A DNA stretch of 64,000 nucleotides from an uncultured bacterium. Its GTDB lineage: Bacteria; Actinomycetota; Coriobacteriia; Coriobacteriales; Coriobacteriaceae. The stretch covers positions 19,479-83,478 of the forward strand of contig CAJMPY010000011.1 of the NCBI GenBank assembly GCA_905215385.1. Reading direction: 5' to 3'. A program made the translations under genes and the position numbers. The notes below the pieces were generated by a model. The model was not told the origin of the DNA. It saw only the letters and a program-made list of their open reading frames with translations, and made no database searches. Shown piece after piece: positions 63,901 to 64,000 of the stretch (position 1 is its first letter; every line of letters begins with the position of its first letter).

Positions 63901-64000
63901 ATGGCACAAGCGAAAACCCTGTCGGTGGGCGGCATCGGCTACGAGGTCATCGACGATACCGCGCGCAGCAACGCGCAGACGGCGCTCAACAACGCCGAGT
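63901..64000 (+). CDS. Start of a phage tail fibre-type gene, cut by the window end
   Basis: ATG at 63901 behind AAAGG opens a frame beginning MAQAKTLSVGGIGYEVIDD that runs off the right edge, 33 codons seen. Position after BppU suggests a fibre or receptor-binding protein. Confidence 0.65.
   Translation, partial: MAQAKTLSVGGIGYEVIDDTARSNAQTALNNAE

Overview
The window looks like a chromosomal segment of a gut Coriobacteriia bacterium, most likely a Collinsella or close relative, carrying the left part of an integrated siphovirus. This assignment rests on high GC, a type III glutamine synthetase, a MurT/GatD lipid II amidation system, paired glycerol dehydrogenases and anaerobic ferredoxin-type proteins. 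It is inferred from gene content and style, not from a database search.

Host part, about 1-34,180. The left edge cuts guaA (minus strand). Next come an L-asparaginase, a small XRE regulator divergent from a 129-aa unknown gene across a perfect 26-bp palindrome, ychF with a DUF1648 membrane protein, a multi-cluster ferredoxin protein, two glycerol dehydrogenase paralogues and an iron alcohol dehydrogenase, each dehydrogenase followed by or separated by hairpins. A plus-strand set follows: two adjacent paralogous TPR/ST7-like genes, then a single-chain MurT-GatD fusion for amidating lipid II, then tRNA-Glu. After glnN (minus) comes a methionine operon of metF, a detached MetH reactivation protein and a short metH. 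UPF0210, a 134-bp long-hairpin element, a compositionally odd methyltransferase and yhbY follow. The minus strand then holds a 999-aa STAND-type ATPase with a C-terminal winged helix and BTAD domain, nagB, a PTS IIA-Glc protein and glmM (amino-sugar metabolism), rplM-rpsI and a patatin-like lipase.

Boundary, about 33,480-34,190. Two families of repeat, a 61-bp periodic palindromic unit and a 211-bp direct repeat, fill the gap. The third 211-bp copy stops abruptly six bases from the stop codon of a serine recombinase, so the prophage seems to sit inside this repeat array.

Prophage, about 34,185 to the right edge. The leftward lysogeny pair is recombinase and CI/LexA-like repressor. The rightward early block starts at a Cro-like gene, with small unknown genes, a RusA resolvase, a ParB-like protein, DUF1351, ERF recombinase, SSB, a replication initiator with a low-complexity linker and a DnaC-like loader, then HNH and zinc-ribbon small genes. 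The late block is TerS, TerL, portal, a MuF-type protein fused to a JAMM domain, scaffold, major capsid, head-tail connectors, an Ig-tipped tail tube, tail chaperones, tape measure, Dit, Tal and baseplate/fibre proteins. Lysis genes and the right attachment site lie beyond the window. Genes are packed with start/stop overlaps (ATGA, GTGA, TAATG).

I found no CRISPR array or recognisable defence island. The most distinctive features are the MurT-GatD fusion, the MuF-JAMM fusion, a repressor whose S24 catalytic Ser and Lys are replaced, a recombinase whose first zinc-ligand pair is Asp, and a homopolymer frameshift in an early phage gene.
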